From assembly GCA_028698875.1 (NCBI GenBank), contig JAQVVR010000001.1:213735-277734 (forward strand): a stretch of DNA of 64,000 bases, written 5' to 3'. Shown here piece after piece: positions 37,430-48,400 of this stretch. Origin of the DNA: Candidatus Izemoplasmatales bacterium. Lineage in GTDB: Bacteria > Bacillota_I > Bacilli_A > Izemoplasmatales > Hujiaoplasmataceae. Under the pieces are notes generated by a model. It was given only the letters and a program-made list of their open reading frames with translations, had not been told where the DNA came from and made no database searches. The number at the start of each line of letters is the position of its first letter. Position 1 is the first letter of the stretch. Made by a program: the position numbers and the translations under genes.

Positions 37430-39612
37430 TTTATCACCCTCTCAATGGAAAAAACGCCCTTTATCTTCTGTAAATTGACAATTATTTGATCAAGTTCCAT
37501 CAAATTCCCAATTTCCATACGTAAGCGGATGATTGCATCGCGCATGCGATTTGCTTGCGCGGATACTAAATTGATTTTTGCTTTATTTGCGGTTGCCACA
37601 TTGATTATTTCAGCTAATATATTGTCGCGATTGGAAACCATAATTTTTAAATTGGTTTCGTATTTGCGATTCATATTGGTGCCCCAAAAAACGTCAATTA
37701 GTCGTTCTGATTCAAAGCTGTTGACGTTTTTGCATTCACGACGATGAACCGCAATTCCCGTTCCCTTAGTGACAAAGCCAACAATATCATCACCTAAAAC
37801 CGGTGTACAACAACGCGCCAATTTAACACTGGGATTGGTCAGTCCTTCGACAATAACGTTGATATCGTTGTGAAGTGTCCGCAGTTTCCCGGATTTTTTT
37901 AAATCGGGAGCGCGATTAATCATCTCAATTAATTCATCTTCGGATAGTGTCTCTTTACCCGTCAACTGATTAATTGCCGCAATTGGCGATAGGATATTCT
38001 TGCCAATTTCGTAATACATATCATCAATTGACCGAATCCCTTTGGCCTCAAATAAGTCCTTACAGAGCTTATCGGTCAATTCAATTTTGAGATGTTTTGC
38101 CGCTAATTCAGTTTCATATTCTTTCAAACCTTTTTCGATTAAATAATCTCGTCTTTGGCGATTAAGAAAGTTTTTTATTTTGCTTCGAGCATTCGATGTC
38201 TTCGCTATTTTTAGCCAATTGTCGTTTGGACCTACCGCATTTTGGCTGGTCCTAATTTCGACGACGTCACCTGTTTTAAGGGTATATTCCAGAGGAACGA
38301 TTTTTCCATTGACTATCGCCCCAACCGTTTTTTCACCAAGATTGGTATGAATTCGAAAAGCAAAATCTAATGGTGTTGCCCCAGCAGAAAGATCGATGAT
38401 ATCGCCTTTGGGGGTGAACACGTAGACATTGGCATTAAGAATATCATCCGTGAAAATATTGAGAATTTCTTCATCGGTATTGGACTCTTCCGTGTATTTA
38501 ATCAATTCCGAATACCAACGCAATTTAGACGATATGATATCCTCAAGATTTTTGCGGGTTGAGCCATGCGATTCTTTATATGCCCAGTGCGCTGCGACGC
38601 CTTTTTCTGCAATTTCATCCATCTCATGAGTTCGAATTTGGATTTCGTAAATTTTCCCACGATATACCACGGTCGTATGCAGTGACTGATACATATTGGG
38701 TTTTGGCATGGCAACGTAATCTTTAAAACGACCCGGAACAGGGACAAATTTCGAATGGACAATGCCAATTGCTCGGTAACAATCAGAAATCGAATCGACA
38801 ATGATTCTCAAGGCTAGTAAATCGTTGATTTCTTCAAACTCAAGCCCTTTTGTTTGCATTTTTCGATAGACGGAATAGATATTTTTGATACGACCGTTGA
38901 TTGTGAAATGTAATTTTTCACTATTCAACAATGCCTCTAATTCAGTTTGCATTAAACTGACATCGGCTTCGCTTGAGCCTCTTTTGTCTTTGATTTGGCG
39001 AGCGATTTCCGCATATTCATCAGGATAAAGATACTTGAAAGCAATATCCTCAAGTTCAGCTTTTAATCGATACATACCAAGACGATGAGCAATCGGCGCA
39101 AAAATGTCAAGTGTCTCCCGAGAAATTCGGATTTGCCGCTCATGATCCAAATGCGAAAGCGTGCGCATATTGTTTAATCGATCCGATAGTTTCACCAAGA
39201 TGACGCGAATATCCTTGGCCATCGCCAAAACCATTTTTTGATGGTTTTTGACTTGTTCCGAAGCCTTTGTGCCTTCATATTGCAATAAATGCAATTTCGT
39301 CAGCCCTTCGACAATGTCAGCTATTTCTTCGCCAAAAATCGTTTTTACTTCAGCGAATGTAGCATCAGTGTCTTCCAAAATATCATGAAGAAGCCCCGCA
39401 ACAATCGTGACAGGATCAACACGATAGTCGGCTAGGGTAATCGCAACATTAATCGGATGCATAATATATGGATCTCCCGATTTCCGTAATTGCCCTCCAT
39501 GCTTTTCATAGGCAAAATCGAACGCTTTGCGGATTAAATCCAAGTGTTCGGGACGCGAAAGATAAGTTGATATGGAATTGTAAAGTTTTTGATAGATTTC
39601 TTCTCGTTGCAT
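37426..39612 (-). CDS. rel: Bifunctional (p)ppGpp synthetase/hydrolase
   Basis: Stringent-response enzyme of the long RelA/SpoT type, 728 residues from the ATG at 39612 (AAGGTGATTTTTTC upstream). Domains: HD hydrolase (HDILEDTD near residue 75 with intact His-Asp), synthetase with [18 protein letters not shown] (about 295-315), TGS (about 390-450), a zinc-finger-like region with CC at GCC-like RCCTPV, and a C-terminal ACT domain. Both catalytic halves look functional. Cotranscribed with dtd; apt follows upstream with a short gap. Confidence 0.96.
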   Translation of the reverse strand: MQREEIYQKLYNSISTYLSRPEHLDLIRKAFDFAYEKHGGQLRKSGDPYIMHPINVAITLADYRVDPVTIVAGLLHDILEDTDATFAEVKTIFGEEIADIVEGLTKLHLLQYEGTKASEQVKNHQKMVLAMAKDIRVILVKLSDRLNNMRTLSHLDHERQIRISRETLDIFAPIAHRLGMYRLKAELEDIAFKYLYPDEYAEIARQIKDKRGSSEADVSLMQTELEALLNSEKLHFTINGRIKNIYSVYRKMQTKGLEFEEINDLLALRIIVDSISDCYRAIGIVHSKFVPVPGRFKDYVAMPKPNMYQSLHTTVVYRGKIYEIQIRTHEMDEIAEKGVAAHWAYKESHGSTRKNLEDIISSKLRWYSELIKYTEESNTDEEILNIFTDDILNANVYVFTPKGDIIDLSAGATPLDFAFRIHTNLGEKTVGAIVNGKIVPLEYTLKTGDVVEIRTSQNAVGPNDNWLKIAKTSNARSKIKNFLNRQRRDYLIEKGLKEYETELAAKHLKIELTDKLCKDLFEAKGIRSIDDMYYEIGKNILSPIAAINQLTGKETLSEDELIEMINRAPDLKKSGKLRTLHNDINVIVEGLTNPSVKLARCCTPVLGDDIVGFVTKGTGIAVHRRECKNVNSFESERLIDVFWGTNMNRKYETNLKIMVSNRDNILAEIINVATANKAKINLVSAQANRMRDAIIRLRMEIGNLMELDQIIVNLQKIKGVFSIERVIK

Positions 39613-39635
39613 CGAAAAAATCACCTTTCCAGAGT

Positions 39636-40148
39636 CTAGTATTGGATTAATGTCTTGACGGGATATCCTTGAAGTTTTTTTCTGCCTTCTAAATCAACTA
39701 ATTCGATGATAAACCCCAAGCCAACAACTGTTCCACCCGCCGCCTCAATCAGTTTGACAGTAGCTCCTACCGTGCCTCCGGTTGCCAAAAGGTCATCGAC
39801 AATAAAGGCTTTTTGACCCGGTTTTACCCCATCTTTGTGCATACAAAGGGTGTTTTTACCATATTCAAGATCATAATCATATTTGATTGATTCTTGAGGT
39901 AATTTTCCCGGTTTGCGAACCGGAACGAATCCTAGCCCCATCGCATAAGCGACGGCTGAGCCGATAATAAATCCTCTGGCATCCGGTCCAACAATAACAT
40001 CGGCCTGTTGACTTCTGGCAAACAAAGCAATGGCATCAACGGCCTGTCGAAAGGCAGGTCCGTTGCCAATTAGAGGAGTAATATCTTTAAATTGAATACC
40101 GGGAATTGGAAAATCGGGAACATTTTTAATATAGTCTTGTAGTTTCAT
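39636..40148 (-). CDS. apt: Adenine phosphoribosyltransferase
   Basis: Purine salvage: adenine plus PRPP to AMP. 170 residues. The PRPP-binding motif [10 protein letters not shown] and the N-terminal [13 protein letters not shown] segment are typical. It lies 2 bases after recJ, and before rel, the widely conserved recJ-apt-rel order. GGAGGCTTAATA precedes the ATG. Confidence 0.96.
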   Translation of the reverse strand: MKLQDYIKNVPDFPIPGIQFKDITPLIGNGPAFRQAVDAIALFARSQQADVIVGPDARGFIIGSAVAYAMGLGFVPVRKPGKLPQESIKYDYDLEYGKNTLCMHKDGVKPGQKAFIVDDLLATGGTVGATVKLIEAAGGTVVGLGFIIELVDLEGRKKLQGYPVKTLIQY

Positions 40149-40150
40149 TA

Positions 40151-42268
40151 TTAAGCCTCCATCATATTAGTAAAATATTTTTTAATTGTTTGTTGTGATT
40201 CATTGGTAAGGAAATCCACCTGTTGACGAGCAGTCATGATTTTGTTATATGTAACTGAATTCTGTAAATTTTGTTTGATTGTCGGCGAAATAATGGTAAT
40301 TTTCTCATCAATGATGTTAATCAGATTTAAATCCCTGAATATCTGAACTACGGGTTGCACTACCCAGGTTGGTTGTTGCGAGATCTTTTCTAGTTCGCCG
40401 ATGGTTATTTCTGACTGCGTTTCAATCAATCGATATAGCAAGCCAATTGTATCTTTGCAAAAGAGTTGATCGATTACCTTGGCTTTTTCGGAATAGCCAA
40501 GGACGACGGTTGTAGGATGAAATTGATCCATGATACGGTTTAAATCAAATTCAGCGTTAATTATCGTATCATCAATGATAACTGTTTCTTCCATCCGTTT
40601 TAAAATTTCTTGTGCTCCGAAAAACCGGATCTGATCGCGGAGATCTAAAACTTGAAAGGCATCGCACGATACATCTTCGATTAAGATTTGCATGGTTTCC
40701 GTGTTTCGCCAGGTATTTATCGAAATACCACCAACCAAATTGATAGTATCGCCTTCTTCAAGACGGTAAAAATACTCAAGGTTGTTAAAAGCAATCGCTT
40801 CGATGGTCTTATCACCATCAGAGATAATTAATTTTGTATGTTTATCGGTCATCATCATTTTTTTGATGATGACCATGTCGGTAAACAAGAACTTAGCGGT
40901 AAAGAACGAAAGTTTTTCCAATTGTTTAATCGTCGCAATTGATATATCTGCTACTCTGACTTGCATATCTACTTTGATTTTGGGTCGTTGCTTTACATCC
41001 GAAATCGAATTTAAACGGTGTCGAAAAGCGGGAATATCATTGATGGCTATCGCTAAACCAGCTGCTTGTGAATGTCCGCCATAGCGAATCAGTAGGTCAG
41101 AACTTTGATTGAGCAGATTCAAAATATCTTCTTGGGCAAACGACCGCATGGAGCCTTTGCCAATCTGATCTTCTCCCGTGCAAATGACACAGGTGGACTT
41201 CTGATATTTCTCGGCAATTTTCTGAGCACAGATACCAATAACACCTTCATGCAAATTGGCACTGGAAAGCACTAAAACGTTATTGTTCACATCTACCATT
41301 TTTTCACATTCACGATAAGCATCATCTGTCAGTTCTTTACGAATAGAATGATTTGCCTCAATGTCTAAAATTAAGCGATTAACCTCTTCATCGGATTCTG
41401 ATATTAATAATCTGACTGCATCTTTGGCTTTTCCTAATCGACCAGAACTATTAATTTTCGGAGCGATTTTAAATGCGATAGCGGTGACATTTATTTGATC
41501 AAGATGTGAATACATCAACAGTTTCCTAAGACCAAGATTGGTCGTTTTTTTCAGTTGTGCAAGGCCTAGGTTGACTAATGCTTGGTTCTCTCCTTGTAGT
41601 AATACTAGGTCTGCGACTGTACCAATCATCACTAAATCCAATAAATCATCTAAATCATCATTTAAAACCGCGGTTGCCAGTTTATAACTGATGCCCACTC
41701 CCGCTAATTCTTTAAATGGATAGTTGGGAGAAAATTTTGTATGTAAGATGGCTAGTGCATCCGGAGGACTGCCAATTGTCTCATGATGGTCAGTGATAAT
41801 TGTATCAATTCCAGCATCACTAAGTTTGGCAACTTCTTCATTGCTGGTGATGCCATTATCGACGGTAATTAACAATTTAATTTCCTTACGGATGATATCA
41901 TCAACGGCTTTTATACTCAACCCGTAGCCATCGTTGAAACGATCTGGAAGATCAAATTCGACCAAGGCCCCCGCTTGCTTCAAAGCACGATACAAAACAG
42001 CAATTGCACTTATACCATCACAGTCATAGTCACCAAAAATCAAGATTTTTTCTTGGGCGGAAATCGCTTGTAAAATACGGCTAACGGCTTTATGCATATC
42101 CACAAACAAAAACGGATCGGCTAAAACTTCTTTTCCCATACTGAAAAAATGATCAACATCATCAATGCCACGATTTTTCAGGATGTTTTCAAAGATCTCA
42201 TTATCGGGAACGAAACCTAAAATCTTTAGTTCCCAACCGTATTTTGCCTTAAACAAACCAATCACCAA
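40151..42268 (-). CDS. recJ: Single-stranded-DNA exonuclease RecJ
   Basis: 5'-3' ssDNA exonuclease for recombination and repair. About 705 residues. DHH-phosphoesterase motifs: GDYDCDG near residue 80, TVDNGI, TDHHE; the DHHA1 domain carries the GGHSQAAG segment. A C-terminal extension follows the OB domain. The start is uncertain: TTG at 42268, GTG at 42265 or TTG at 42256; the last gives the best spacing from GGTGA. A TATAAT lies about 20 bases upstream on the minus strand. Confidence 0.95.
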   Translation of the reverse strand: MVIGLFKAKYGWELKILGFVPDNEIFENILKNRGIDDVDHFFSMGKEVLADPFLFVDMHKAVSRILQAISAQEKILIFGDYDCDGISAIAVLYRALKQAGALVEFDLPDRFNDGYGLSIKAVDDIIRKEIKLLITVDNGITSNEEVAKLSDAGIDTIITDHHETIGSPPDALAILHTKFSPNYPFKELAGVGISYKLATAVLNDDLDDLLDLVMIGTVADLVLLQGENQALVNLGLAQLKKTTNLGLRKLLMYSHLDQINVTAIAFKIAPKINSSGRLGKAKDAVRLLISESDEEVNRLILDIEANHSIRKELTDDAYRECEKMVDVNNNVLVLSSANLHEGVIGICAQKIAEKYQKSTCVICTGEDQIGKGSMRSFAQEDILNLLNQSSDLLIRYGGHSQAAGLAIAINDIPAFRHRLNSISDVKQRPKIKVDMQVRVADISIATIKQLEKLSFFTAKFLFTDMVIIKKMMMTDKHTKLIISDGDKTIEAIAFNNLEYFYRLEEGDTINLVGGISINTWRNTETMQILIEDVSCDAFQVLDLRDQIRFFGAQEILKRMEETVIIDDTIINAEFDLNRIMDQFHPTTVVLGYSEKAKVIDQLFCKDTIGLLYRLIETQSEITIGELEKISQQPTWVVQPVVQIFRDLNLINIIDEKITIISPTIKQNLQNSVTYNKIMTARQQVDFLTNESQQTIKKYFTNMMEA

Positions 42269-42326
42269 ATTTCTAATAATTTATTATACATAATTACACT
42301 GATTTTGGATAGAGACAGCCGGCTTT

Positions 42327-43148
42327 TTATTGAAATTTAAGCGAAATATCCAAAGATTGGTACGAGTGAGTCAAAGCTCCCACGGATATAAAATCCACAC
42401 CTGTCTTTGCGACTGATAAAACTCGATTGAGTGTCATATTACCACTAGCTTCCAGTTTCTTTCCCAAATGAGGTATTTTGACACATTGTTCCATTAAAGC
42501 GACACTCATATTATCAAGCATGATAATATCGGCTTCGGTCATCAGAGCTTCTTGATATTGTGCTAAAGTCTCAACTTCGACTTCAATTAAGATATCCTTG
42601 GGAATTTTCTCTTTGACAATTTGGACGGCTTTTGTGATTGAACCGGCTGCTTTAATATGGTTGTCTTTGATCATTGCCATATCAGAAAGACTCATCCGAT
42701 GATTCGCTCCACCCCCGTCTTTAACTGCTTGTTTTTCTAGAATTCGTAGTGTTGGTGTTGTTTTTCGTGTGTCGAGAATGATTGTTTTCGTTCCGGCAAT
42801 AGTAGTCACAAATTCATGTGTCAAAGTTGCTATTCCCGATAGCCGTTGCAAGAAATTGAGGGCTATGCGTTCACCATGCAATAACGATTTTGTTAATCCC
42901 ATCACTGTGGCGATTTTGGTGCCTTTTTTGATGAAATCGCCATCATGGGCATATTCAGTGAACTTAACTTGCGGATCAACGGCCTCAAATGTTAGTTTGG
43001 CAACTTCGATACCCGAAATAACACCATCTTCTTTGGCAATGAAGGATGCAAGCGATTTTTCATCGGTGAATAACGCATCGGTAGTGATATCTCCTACAGG
43101 CAAGTCTTCTTCAATGGCGTGGCGAATCAGTTCAGTGATTGTGTCCAT
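42327..43148 (-). CDS. nadC: Nicotinate-nucleotide pyrophosphorylase (quinolinate phosphoribosyltransferase)
   Basis: Converts quinolinate and PRPP to nicotinate mononucleotide in NAD synthesis. 273 residues. Family motifs are present: EEDLPVGDITTDALF at the N-terminus, LDTRKTTPTLR in the active site, EVEVETLAQ and the ISVGALTHS end. No nadA or nadB lies nearby, so quinolinate could come from elsewhere. It begins 3 bases after a Fic-like winged-helix gene and is cotranscribed with it. TAGGAGGAAAATAA precedes the ATG. Confidence 0.95.
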   Translation of the reverse strand: MDTITELIRHAIEEDLPVGDITTDALFTDEKSLASFIAKEDGVISGIEVAKLTFEAVDPQVKFTEYAHDGDFIKKGTKIATVMGLTKSLLHGERIALNFLQRLSGIATLTHEFVTTIAGTKTIILDTRKTTPTLRILEKQAVKDGGGANHRMSLSDMAMIKDNHIKAAGSITKAVQIVKEKIPKDILIEVEVETLAQYQEALMTEADIIMLDNMSVALMEQCVKIPHLGKKLEASGNMTLNRVLSVAKTGVDFISVGALTHSYQSLDISLKFQ

Positions 43149-43151
43149 TTT

Positions 43152-44243
43152 TTATTTTCCTCCTAAATCTAGGTTTAATTGTTCCATAATGATTTTTTTG
43201 GTTTCCTTTTTGTATAGTTTGATCCATTTAGCGCTTCGGCCTTTGCCTAATGGTCGAATTTTATTGTCTGCTTGCATACGCTGTAAAGTGCGATTAATTG
43301 TCGAATCGGAAATTAATGGATGCCGGAGGCGAATATCTTCTTTAGAAAAAACTTCGTTTAGTTTATCAATAGTATTTTCCACATAATCAGATTTCGATAT
43401 TTCTAGTTTTGACTCATATTCGTAGTCTCGGGCCTGTTCACCTAATTCGATATACATATCATAAAAAATCTTTAATAACAATCGATGCATGGGCATGATT
43501 TCCGCATACCCTTCTTTCCAATTAAAGCGTGTCTTGTCTAGGACGGTTTCATACTCTTTAATATGAAAATACAATTTTCCAAAAAAGGATACATACCGAC
43601 CAACAATCAATTTTTCCTGTGTTGAAAGAATATAATATATCAATAAAGCAATAACGTCGTTTTTGGGAAATTTGTAGATTTCCATATTTAGAAAATCAAC
43701 CATGCCATTGAGTGATAAAAAGAGATCTTCGTATTCATTCTTTTTTTTGTTTTCTTGATAGAGAATTAACATTTTTTCGAGCAATTCCCGTTTTGAAGAC
43801 GATTCAACCGACACTAATGACGGTTTTTTTTGGTCGGTTTTCTGATAACCCATTTGATCGATTGAATAATAATCTTTAAATATCATCCGCACTAAATCAT
43901 TGATTTCTGTCACGGTTAGTTTGAATGGGTGAGTAGTTGGTTGGTGAATGATAGAAAAAATGCCAATGATATTTTTATATAATGATTCCGCTTTTGTACG
44001 GGCAACGGTAGAGTCTAATTGCAGAGTTTTCAACCGTGGCTCGGCAATTTTATCAGCCGCAAAAAAACATTTGTAAAAATAGTAAGCATCTTGTAACGCT
44101 ACTTGTTTAGAAAATACTTCTCTATCGGTGGCAAACAAAGTACTATAATACTCATTTTTACCGAGTTCATAGTATAACTTCAAAGTGCTCATCATGACAT
44201 CATTGGGAATTTGCATTCGAACTAGATTATTCAAACAATTCAT
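43152..44243 (-). CDS. Fic-like protein with winged-helix C-terminus, next to nadC
   Basis: 363 residues from the ATG at 44243 (GGTGATAAAA upstream). Mostly helical. The middle resembles a Fic-type fold, including a GR (IVGRYVSFFGKL) where Fic enzymes have the end of HPFxxGNGR, but the catalytic His and the GNGR core are absent, so AMP-transfer activity is unlikely. The C-terminus is a winged helix-turn-helix: LISDSTINRTLQRM as recognition region, then LGKGRSAKWIKLY as the wing. This suggests a DNA-binding regulator, possibly of nadC and itself. The Fic relation is inference from weak similarity. Confidence 0.65.
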   Translation of the reverse strand: MNCLNNLVRMQIPNDVMMSTLKLYYELGKNEYYSTLFATDREVFSKQVALQDAYYFYKCFFAADKIAEPRLKTLQLDSTVARTKAESLYKNIIGIFSIIHQPTTHPFKLTVTEINDLVRMIFKDYYSIDQMGYQKTDQKKPSLVSVESSSKRELLEKMLILYQENKKKNEYEDLFLSLNGMVDFLNMEIYKFPKNDVIALLIYYILSTQEKLIVGRYVSFFGKLYFHIKEYETVLDKTRFNWKEGYAEIMPMHRLLLKIFYDMYIELGEQARDYEYESKLEISKSDYVENTIDKLNEVFSKEDIRLRHPLISDSTINRTLQRMQADNKIRPLGKGRSAKWIKLYKKETKKIIMEQLNLDLGGK

Positions 44244-44267
44244 TTTTATCACCGATAAATATTATAC

Positions 44268-44347
44268 ATCATCCATATTGTAAAGAATACTATTTACAAA
44301 AAATATATTTAGATTTTCGCTTATTATTATACTCATATCATCCATAT
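44268..44347. repeat. Exact 11-bp direct repeat upstream of the Fic-like gene
   Basis: ATCATCCATAT occurs at 44268-44278 and 44337-44347, 69 bases apart. On the minus strand each copy (ATATGGATGAT) is followed within a few bases by TATAATA, so each abuts a possible -10 box. Candidate regulator binding sites. Confidence 0.6.
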
Positions 44348-44364
44348 ATGACTATGTTTAAACT

Positions 44365-44386
44365 AAAAAAACGGCCGCAGCCGTTT
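44365..44386 (-). terminator. Terminator of the GLUG lipoprotein gene
   Basis: Minus strand AAACGGC-TGCG-GCCGTTT followed by TTTTAG, about 27 bases past the stop codon. Confidence 0.85.
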
Positions 44387-44412
44387 CTAAACATATTCAT
44401 AATGATATGATT

Positions 44413-45669
44413 TTAATGCGTAAAGTTAGCAACCGCTTTGGAAATATCAGTTTGTGTTTCATCCCAATTAAGGGTATCATGATACCAATTGACATTGGCC
44501 AACGATGTAATCGTAATTGGACTTCCGGTTTCCGAAGTCATCGGTGTAACCAGTGTAGTAAGATGATAGGCATTGTTGATAACTGATCTCCCATCCTGAA
44601 AGCCAGCGATAGCGGACCAGTTAGTTTCTTGATTTCCAGAAGGTGTCAAAGTAAAGGTGATTTTTGTGACGACATTAACCAGTGTTCCTGTCCAGTTTTC
44701 TCCGATAATTCCCCCCGCGTTAACTACCGGGCCAATTGCGGTAATTGTCGCAATTGCATAATCATTTTCGATTAATCCACTATGTGAATATCCAATTAAA
44801 CCACCAACGGTGACTGTGGTTCCCAGCGATGAAACAGCAATTGTCGTAATGGCGTATGAATTTTTGATGGCAATATCGGTTGAACGTTCTATTTCTTCTT
44901 CATGGCCATATAAAATACCGCCATAATTATAGCCTAGTAACCCCCCCGCATACACTCGATATGTACGTGATCCCGCATTGATGGTGGTTTCTGCAAAACA
45001 GCGATCGATGGCCACATTATAAATTTGTCCAATTAAACCACCCACATAAATAAAGTCATCGGCGATTACGGTGATGGTGCCTAAAGCTGAACAACTGGTA
45101 ATCGTAGTCTCGACAAAATCCACAGCGGTAGTCGCATTTGTGATATATGAAGTAACGAATCCTGCAAGCAAACCCGCGAAGATATTGGTAACCGTATTAT
45201 CAACGTTAATTGATCCATCGACGTGGCAATTAGTAATATCACCGGATGTATATGCGACCAATCCGGCAGCGTATGTAACAATATCCGTAGCGTATTCAAT
45301 GACAAAATCGGTGACGGATAAATCAATGATGTCACCAAATGCATAACCAAATAAGCCATTGAAATTCCGACTTTGGGTTATTTGGAAATTGCTTATCGTA
45401 TAGCCATCGCCATCAAAAGTGCCTAGATAAGGTGTCACACTGTTTCCAAGTGGCACCCACTCAACGCCATCAAGATCGATATCCGCAGTTAAGATATAGT
45501 TTTTATTCATCTCAATTGTGGATAAATCGGCAGCGTTGGCAATCGGGTAGATTGCCGGATCGACGATGACAGTCCCATCGGCGGTAGTTACCGCTGTTGT
45601 CACTTCTTCACAACCAATCAGTGTAATTCCCGAAAGCAATAACATAACTATAATCATTATTTTTTTCAT
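44413..45669 (-). CDS. Lipoprotein with GLUG-type repeats
   Basis: 418 residues from the ATG at 45669. A lipoprotein signal peptide: MKKIM, a hydrophobic stretch, and lipobox LIGC with acylated Cys20. The mature part is rich in G, T, I and V with repeated GGLIGY or GGLLGY motifs spaced about 30-50 residues apart, like the GLUG repeats of surface proteins, suggesting a right-handed beta-helix or similar solenoid. It ends with a short WDETQ region. Cell-surface exposure is inferred. Substrate or partner unknown. It lies between parC and the Fic-like gene and has its own terminator. Confidence 0.85.
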   Translation of the reverse strand: MKKIMIIVMLLLSGITLIGCEEVTTAVTTADGTVIVDPAIYPIANAADLSTIEMNKNYILTADIDLDGVEWVPLGNSVTPYLGTFDGDGYTISNFQITQSRNFNGLFGYAFGDIIDLSVTDFVIEYATDIVTYAAGLVAYTSGDITNCHVDGSINVDNTVTNIFAGLLAGFVTSYITNATTAVDFVETTITSCSALGTITVIADDFIYVGGLIGQIYNVAIDRCFAETTINAGSRTYRVYAGGLLGYNYGGILYGHEEEIERSTDIAIKNSYAITTIAVSSLGTTVTVGGLIGYSHSGLIENDYAIATITAIGPVVNAGGIIGENWTGTLVNVVTKITFTLTPSGNQETNWSAIAGFQDGRSVINNAYHLTTLVTPMTSETGSPITITSLANVNWYHDTLNWDETQTDISKAVANFTH

Positions 45670-45733
45670 ATGACATCTCTCATTCTGATACATATCACCA
45701 TTTTATATGCAATGAGTGGTGATTATGTGAAGT

Positions 45734-48400
45734 TTAAAAAAGTGTCTGTTGGATTATCTTAGCTTTCTCATCATCGTCATCATCGGTATCGATTTCTGAA
45801 GCATTAATATTGATAATTTTTGCTAAAGCATCCATGACATCATCGCCTTCATCGGGCTCAGCTTGTATTTCGCTTGTGAATCCTTCCCCATCTTCTTCAT
45901 CAAAATCCGCTTCGGCTTTTCGATCGCGTGCAAGTTTTTTCAAAGTCATTTCAATGGCATTCTTATCGAGTTCATCGACAAGAAATCTCACCAAAACAGC
46001 TTCTTTTTCCATTAACGGAATTCCATGCTCATATTTATCTGGCTTTAATTCCGCGGCCGGAATAACAGTTACGGATTTATCAGTGATGATTCTGAGCATT
46101 AGATAATCTTTTAGGCGAAAGATATTGGCGGCGATGATACCGACAAATTGGTATGGATTTGTTTTAACACTTTTCAGATACATCTTCCCTTTTGCGGGAC
46201 GATGTCCGGTTTCAATCGCGTGACCAAATTCACGTTTCAAGCCACCACGATTGGTTAAGAAGAGTACTTCGTCTTTGGGAATGCTAGATATACAACACGC
46301 ACCGATTAACACATCATCGCGCAAATTGATGGCTTTAACACCCCGTGCCGACTGCGAAAGAATCGGAACTTCGGCAATTAAATATTTTAAGACGTAACCA
46401 TTGCGGGTCACCACGACAATATGAGTATCATAATCAGCCACTAAGTCAACCGCTATAAGCGCATTTCGTTTTGTTGCGGGAATGGCTTGATAGGTTTTAC
46501 TGACGCGCGAGGGAATAAAATCGGATAATTGGACTTGTTTGATTAATCCTTCGGCAGTGGCCAGTAGCACTTTTCGATCATCAAATTCATCAACGACGAG
46601 AAAATCAATTACGGTTTCATCATCAGATAATGTGACGAAAGAGCCAATGTATTCACCGATTTCTTTCCATTTCTTATCGGGGATTTTATAAACCGGCAGA
46701 TAGATAAAATTGCCTAAATTAGTGAAAATCAAAATTGTTTCCTTGGTGTTGATTTCCACTTGTTTTAGGATACAGTCCCCACTCTTTAAACCAATTTCGC
46801 CGTTGGTGGCTTGCACAGACTTAAGGGAAGAGCGTTTGAGATATCCATCCCGGGTCATGGCCACAACGACGTTTTCGTGTTCAATTAGATCTAGTTCGGA
46901 AATCGCAACCTTTTCGATATTTTCCATTATTACTGTGCGTCGTGGTTGGATGTTTTTTTCCGAAAACTGTTCTAGTTCCTTTTTAATGACGTTTTGCAGT
47001 TCGGCTTCGTTTTTTAAAATCCGTAACAAGGCATTAATTTGTCGAAAGAGATCGGCAGCCTCCGCTCGCATTTCATCCACATCAGTGGTTGATAACCGGT
47101 ATAATTGTAAAGTTACAATGGCTTCTGCTTGGATATCGGTGAATTCAAATTTGCCTATCAAATCATCAATAGCGGCCCGTTTGCCTTGGGAATGGCGGAT
47201 GCAATCGATGACTTCGTCGAGAATATCAACCATCTTCAAGAAGCCTTCAACGATGTGTTTACGTTTTTCCGCTTTTTGTAACTCGTAATTGGAACGATTG
47301 CGAATTACCTCTTTTTGATGCAAAATGTAACTATCTAATACATCAGCTAAAGACATCTGTTTCGGACTGCGATTGTCAATTGCTACAACATTGTAATTAA
47401 AAGATAATGATAAATCCGTATTTTTCATTAGATAAGCTAAGATTACTTCCGAGGCCATCTCTTTTTTCTTATCAATGACGATTCGTAAACCTTCGCGATC
47501 TGATTCGTCACGGACTTCAAGGATACCATCAATTTTTTTATTGGTCCGAATTTCGTCAATTTTTCGAACTAGTTCGGCTTTATTTACTTCATATGGAATT
47601 TCTGTAACAACTAAAGCCGTGTCGGAAATAGACACTTTACTTTTCATAATTATCCGACCCCGGCCGGTTTTGAAGGCTTTACGAATTTCATCGACACCTT
47701 CGACAATTCCGCCTGTGGGGAAGTCTGGGCCTTTGATAAAGGCCATTAAATCTTCAACACTAGCTTGCGGATTATCAATCCGGTAAATCGTCGCCGCAAT
47801 CACTTCGTTCAGATTGTGAGGTGGAATGTTAGTAGCATAGCCAGTCGCCATTCCCATGGCTCCATTAATCAGTAGATTAGGACATTTTGCCGGTAATACA
47901 ACCGGTTCATATTCTTCATCATCAAAATTAGGCACAAAATTGACTGTCTTTTTGTCGATATCGGATAATAATGCTTCTGCGTAAGTTGATAAACGTGCTT
48001 CTGTGTATCGCATAGCCGCAGCGGAATCACCATCCATGGAACCATTGTTTCCGTGGAGATCAATTAAAATGGAGCCCATTTTCCAGGTTTGCGACATTCT
48101 AATCATGGCATCATAAACCGAACTATCGCCATGCGGATGGTATTTGCCGATGACTTCACCAACAATACGAGCTGATTTTTTATAGGGTTTGTCAGACCCC
48201 ATACCAAGCTGATTCATCGCAAATAAAATGCGGCGTTGAACGGGTTTTAAACCGTCACGAGCATCGGGCAAAGCTCGATCTTGGATGATATATTTTGAAT
48301 ATCGTCCGAACCGTTCGCCAATAATATTTTCGAGATTTTCACTCAAGATTTTTTCATTGACGAAAACGTCAATTTTGTGTTTGGCGGTCGTTGCCATCAT
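45734..48400 (-). CDS. parC: DNA topoisomerase IV subunit A
   Basis: ATP-dependent decatenation of daughter chromosomes with ParE. 888 residues. The catalytic Tyr lies in the AAAMRYTEAR segment. The quinolone-determining loop HPHGDSSVYDAM has Ser and Asp at the usual sensitive positions. KYIIQDRALPDARDGLKPVQRRIL is the ParC-type signature in outline, and there is no GyrA-type QRRGGRG box in the beta-pinwheel, so I assign ParC and not GyrA. The C-terminus is a long acidic tail (DTDDDDDE). Its start overlaps the parE stop (ATGA). Confidence 0.93.
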   Translation of the reverse strand: MMATTAKHKIDVFVNEKILSENLENIIGERFGRYSKYIIQDRALPDARDGLKPVQRRILFAMNQLGMGSDKPYKKSARIVGEVIGKYHPHGDSSVYDAMIRMSQTWKMGSILIDLHGNNGSMDGDSAAAMRYTEARLSTYAEALLSDIDKKTVNFVPNFDDEEYEPVVLPAKCPNLLINGAMGMATGYATNIPPHNLNEVIAATIYRIDNPQASVEDLMAFIKGPDFPTGGIVEGVDEIRKAFKTGRGRIIMKSKVSISDTALVVTEIPYEVNKAELVRKIDEIRTNKKIDGILEVRDESDREGLRIVIDKKKEMASEVILAYLMKNTDLSLSFNYNVVAIDNRSPKQMSLADVLDSYILHQKEVIRNRSNYELQKAEKRKHIVEGFLKMVDILDEVIDCIRHSQGKRAAIDDLIGKFEFTDIQAEAIVTLQLYRLSTTDVDEMRAEAADLFRQINALLRILKNEAELQNVIKKELEQFSEKNIQPRRTVIMENIEKVAISELDLIEHENVVVAMTRDGYLKRSSLKSVQATNGEIGLKSGDCILKQVEINTKETILIFTNLGNFIYLPVYKIPDKKWKEIGEYIGSFVTLSDDETVIDFLVVDEFDDRKVLLATAEGLIKQVQLSDFIPSRVSKTYQAIPATKRNALIAVDLVADYDTHIVVVTRNGYVLKYLIAEVPILSQSARGVKAINLRDDVLIGACCISSIPKDEVLFLTNRGGLKREFGHAIETGHRPAKGKMYLKSVKTNPYQFVGIIAANIFRLKDYLMLRIITDKSVTVIPAAELKPDKYEHGIPLMEKEAVLVRFLVDELDKNAIEMTLKKLARDRKAEADFDEEDGEGFTSEIQAEPDEGDDVMDALAKIININASEIDTDDDDDEKAKIIQQTLF

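Noticed and set aside
44365..44412. Small RNA gene between the Fic-like and GLUG genes
   Set aside because: The hairpin and T tract fit the terminator of the lipoprotein gene; no independent promoter is visible.
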